Below are positions 61,741 through 64,000 of a stretch of DNA of 64,000 nucleotides, piece by piece. The stretch spans positions 18,851-82,850 of the forward strand of contig JBMNRU010000012.1 of the NCBI GenBank assembly GCA_050944855.1, in the 5' to 3' direction. The notes below the pieces were generated by a model. The model was given only the letters and a program-made list of their open reading frames with translations, did no database searches and was not told the DNA's origin. How positions within the stretch are numbered: position 1 is the first letter of the stretch; each line of letters opens with the position of its first letter. The translations under genes were made by a program, and so were the position numbers. The DNA comes from Lactonifactor sp050944855 (lineage in GTDB: Bacteria; Bacillota; Clostridia; Lachnospirales; Lachnospiraceae).

Positions 61741-64000
61741 ATGAAAAAACGGATTTTAAGCCTGGTTATGGTGCTGGTTTTCTGTTTTGCCCTGTTTCCG
61801 GTGACAGTGCTGGCGGCTGGCGGCGGCACCATCACGGCAGACAGTACTCCAGAGGCAGTCAAGAGTGTCTTCGGTGGAAATGCCACCGTATCGGGCAATG
61901 TAATCACCCTGACCGGCGATGTGGAAGTAGGTGCTACGGTCACCTTTGCAGGCGGGGACTGGACGCTGGATTTGAACGGAAATACTCTGTTTGCTCCAGC
62001 GACTAAAAAGGCAAAAGGTATTTCACCTCTGACTGTTACTGACGGTAAACTGACCATTCAAGGGAATGGAACTATTAGTGGCGGCAATGGCATCGCTACA
62101 GGCGGCGACGGCATGGTTGTCAATGGCGGAACGGCAGTGGTTACCGGCGGCAGCTTTACCGGAGGCGATGGCGATAGCGGAAACGTAGGCGGCGACGGCA
62201 TTTGGGTCAGCGGCGGAACAGTAAAGGTTACCGGCGGCAGCTTTACCGGAGGCTATAGCGATAACGGTGGCGGCGGCGGCATTTGGGTCAGCGGCGGAAC
62301 GGCAGTGGTGACCGGCGGCAGCTTTACCGGAGGTCCTGGCGATAACGGCGGCGGCGATGGCATTTGTGTCGAAGACGGAACGGCAGTGGTGACCGGCGGC
62401 AGCTTTACCGGAGGTCCTGGCGATAACGGCGGTGGCGACGGCATTTATGTCAGCGACGGAACGGCAGTGGTGACCGGCGGCAGAATCACCGGAGGTCATG
62501 GCAATTACGGCGACGGCGACGGTATTTTGGTCAGAGACGGAACAGCGCTGGTTACCGGCGGCAGCTTTAGTGGCGACGACGGCATTAGTGTTATCGGCGG
62601 AACAGCAGTGGTTACCGGCGGAACATTTTCTAGCCAACGAACATCTTCCAGTTCCAATTTCAATCGTTTATGGCTGCCGGACAAGGTGGGGGAAGATGAA
62701 TCCCCTGCCAGTGACTTTGTAGGCAGTGTCACCCTCCCCGACTTGACTCAGGTGCGTCAGCTGTTGGGAGATGAAAACTTCAACCCCTATGTCATAGAAA
62801 CGGATGAAACCCTCACCATTGAAGAAGGGGAAAGCCTTACCATTCCGGCGGGTGAAACCCTGACAAATAACGGCACCATTATCGTGAAGGACGGCGGCAA
62901 TCTGACCGGTAAGGTAGACGGCAATGGAACAGTTACTCCGAAGATTATCACTACAAGCCTGCCCGAAGGCACAGTGGGCAAACCTTACACTGCAACGCTG
63001 CGAGTCACCGGCAATAACATTACATGGAGTGTCAGCAATTTACCAGAATGGTTGAGACTGGACGCCAGCACTGGCGAAATTTACGGCACCCCCACCACGG
63101 CGGGTGTCTACAACTTTGCCGTAACTGTCAACAATAATGCAGGAAGCGACAGCTGGGTATATACATTGAAAATCAATGCTGTTCCCGTCACAGGCGTGAC
63201 CCTGAACAAGACCGAACTTTCCCTGTATACCGGACAAAGCGAGACTTTGACCGCTACGGTAGAGCCTGAAAACGCCACCAACCAAAACGTAACTTGGAGC
63301 AGTGACAATTCCGATGTTGCTTCCGTGGACGAAAACGGCAAAGTCACCGCCGTAACTGCGGGCGAGGCCACCATCACTGTCACCACCGAGGACGGCGGCA
63401 AGACAAACACCTGTCAGGTGACAGTGACCCAATCCACTTACAGCATTTTCGCCGACCCTGCGTCTCTCAGCTTCGGCAGTGTCTACACCGGCTATGCCCA
63501 GCCCGCCGCCAAAACTGTGACCATCACCAATACCGGCAACCGGACTTTGACCCTTACCCCACCTGTGTCCACCGAAAATTTTGTTGCAGGCACCCTTTCC
63601 AAGACGGAGCTGCCTGCGGGCGAAAAAGCCACCTTTACGGTACAGCCTAAAACAGGACTGCCTGTGGGGACATATCGTGAAACCATCACAGTTTCCGGCT
63701 CTGACGGTGTGGCCTTGTCTATCCCTGTCAACTTCACCGTAAAGCGGTGGAACGTGGTTATCCCGCCGGCAACCGACGGCAATTGGCGGCAGACCCCGAT
63801 CGGCTGGTGGTACCAAAATCCGGACGGCACCTATCCGGCAAACCAGTGGAGATATCTGGACTCCGGCAAGGGCTACAAAGCCTGGTACTGGTTTAACCAG
63901 TACGGCTATATGACCACCGGCTGGCAGAAGGTGGGGAACACCTGGTACTACATGAACCGCTCCGGCGAAATGCAGACCGGCTGGGTGTTTGTAAACAGTC
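61741..64000 (+). CDS. Large secreted repeat protein with Big-2 and cell-wall-binding repeats (partial)
   Basis: The frame is open from ATG 61741, after AAGGAGGAATG, to the end of the window (753 codons so far), so the gene is truncated by the window. A signal peptide (KKRILSLVMVLVFCFALF, cleavage near VLAAGG) begins it. About residues 124-297 hold seven Gly/Thr-rich repeats of roughly 27 residues (GGTAVVTGGSFTGG), probably a beta-helix. A putative-Ig segment (about 405-475), a Big-2 Ig-like domain (VTGVTLNKTELSLYTGQ, about 482-560) and a further Ig-like domain follow. The C-terminus shows choline-binding-like repeats (GWQKVGNTWYYMNRSGEMQTGW). It is a surface-attached adhesin or enzyme scaffold. 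Confidence 0.92.
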   Translation, partial: MKKRILSLVMVLVFCFALFPVTVLAAGGGTITADSTPEAVKSVFGGNATVSGNVITLTGDVEVGATVTFAGGDWTLDLNGNTLFAPATKKAKGISPLTVTDGKLTIQGNGTISGGNGIATGGDGMVVNGGTAVVTGGSFTGGDGDSGNVGGDGIWVSGGTVKVTGGSFTGGYSDNGGGGGIWVSGGTAVVTGGSFTGGPGDNGGGDGICVEDGTAVVTGGSFTGGPGDNGGGDGIYVSDGTAVVTGGRITGGHGNYGDGDGILVRDGTALVTGGSFSGDDGISVIGGTAVVTGGTFSSQRTSSSSNFNRLWLPDKVGEDESPASDFVGSVTLPDLTQVRQLLGDENFNPYVIETDETLTIEEGESLTIPAGETLTNNGTIIVKDGGNLTGKVDGNGTVTPKIITTSLPEGTVGKPYTATLRVTGNNITWSVSNLPEWLRLDASTGEIYGTPTTAGVYNFAVTVNNNAGSDSWVYTLKINAVPVTGVTLNKTELSLYTGQSETLTATVEPENATNQNVTWSSDNSDVASVDENGKVTAVTAGEATITVTTEDGGKTNTCQVTVTQSTYSIFADPASLSFGSVYTGYAQPAAKTVTITNTGNRTLTLTPPVSTENFVAGTLSKTELPAGEKATFTVQPKTGLPVGTYRETITVSGSDGVALSIPVNFTVKRWNVVIPPATDGNWRQTPIGWWYQNPDGTYPANQWRYLDSGKGYKAWYWFNQYGYMTTGWQKVGNTWYYMNRSGEMQTGWVFVNS
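62110..62630 (+). repeat. Tandem 81-bp repeats in the surface-protein gene
   Basis: Seven degenerate units of about 27 codons share the core GGTAVVTGGSFTGG. Neighbouring central units are nearly identical in DNA (for example around 62300-62460), suggesting recent slippage or recombination. Confidence 0.85.

Noticed and set aside
62023..62637. Minus-strand frame with repeated segments, and a CRISPR-like look of the region
   Set aside because: The repeats are the codons of Gly/Thr-rich protein repeats on the plus strand; spacing is continuous without unique spacers.
1..64000. tRNA or rRNA genes
   Set aside because: I saw no cloverleaf with conserved T-loop sequence and no rRNA signature, although I could not run a dedicated scan.

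Overview
The window is a chromosomal segment of a gut-type Bacillota (Clostridia) bacterium. This rests on strong AGGAGG-type ribosome binding sites, frequent TTG and GTG starts, the gene families present, and a visibly GC-richer host flank beside AT-rich mobile DNA. I cannot name the genus from sequence alone. The central fact is an integrative and conjugative element (ICE) of about 51.2 kb (848-52006) inserted inside hsdM of a type I restriction-modification locus. The 5' part of hsdM is at 83-847 and the 3' part at 52007-52663. The break falls inside the catalytic motif N-P-P-F: the Asn codon AAT lies at the left junction, an AAT is repeated at the right junction, and Pro-Pro-Phe continues beyond it. 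Excision at the repeated AAT would restore an uninterrupted hsdM frame.

ICE layout, left to right. The left end carries an inverted repeat and a leader hairpin. Next come a Cys-rich small protein, a RepA-like initiator, ParA and ParB, and small accessory genes including a DpnD/PcfM-DUF3846 protein and PcfB. The conjugation machinery follows: VirD4 coupling protein, two nearly identical Maff2-type membrane peptides, a TrbL/VirB6-like protein, PrgI, VirB4, an NlpC/P60 hydrolase, DUF4315 and DUF4366. An unusual three-gene module with its own promoter/operator (14830-16752) separates these from topoisomerase III, a YodL-type protein, a 2486-aa methyltransferase/helicase fusion, MobC, a frameshifted small gene, a membrane peptide and a MOB-type relaxase. 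A hairpin-rich stretch after the relaxase is a candidate oriT.

The cargo is a defence island that looks like one long transcription unit (30678-43110). It starts with a small XRE regulator, then a SNF2 helicase, a type III-like Mod methyltransferase and a type III-like Res helicase-nuclease, and continues without a visible break into a complete qatABCD locus (KAP ATPase, QatB, QueC-like enzyme, TatD nuclease). After this come a divergent ImmA/ImmR-type control module with an array of ACTTCnGA operator-like repeats, further regulators, a probable large structured RNA (about 45690-46140), a PemK/MazF-family toxin gene, and three consecutive large serine recombinases at the right end. An outward promoter at 51897-51925 would read into hsdM'/hsdS when integrated, but into the rep/transfer genes when the element is circular.

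The host flank downstream contains hsdS with a mosaic composition, a DUF262 plus HEPN gene pair, a degraded intergenic stretch, a GH38 alpha-mannosidase, a MerR/LuxR-type regulator, and the start of a large secreted repeat protein that runs off the window.
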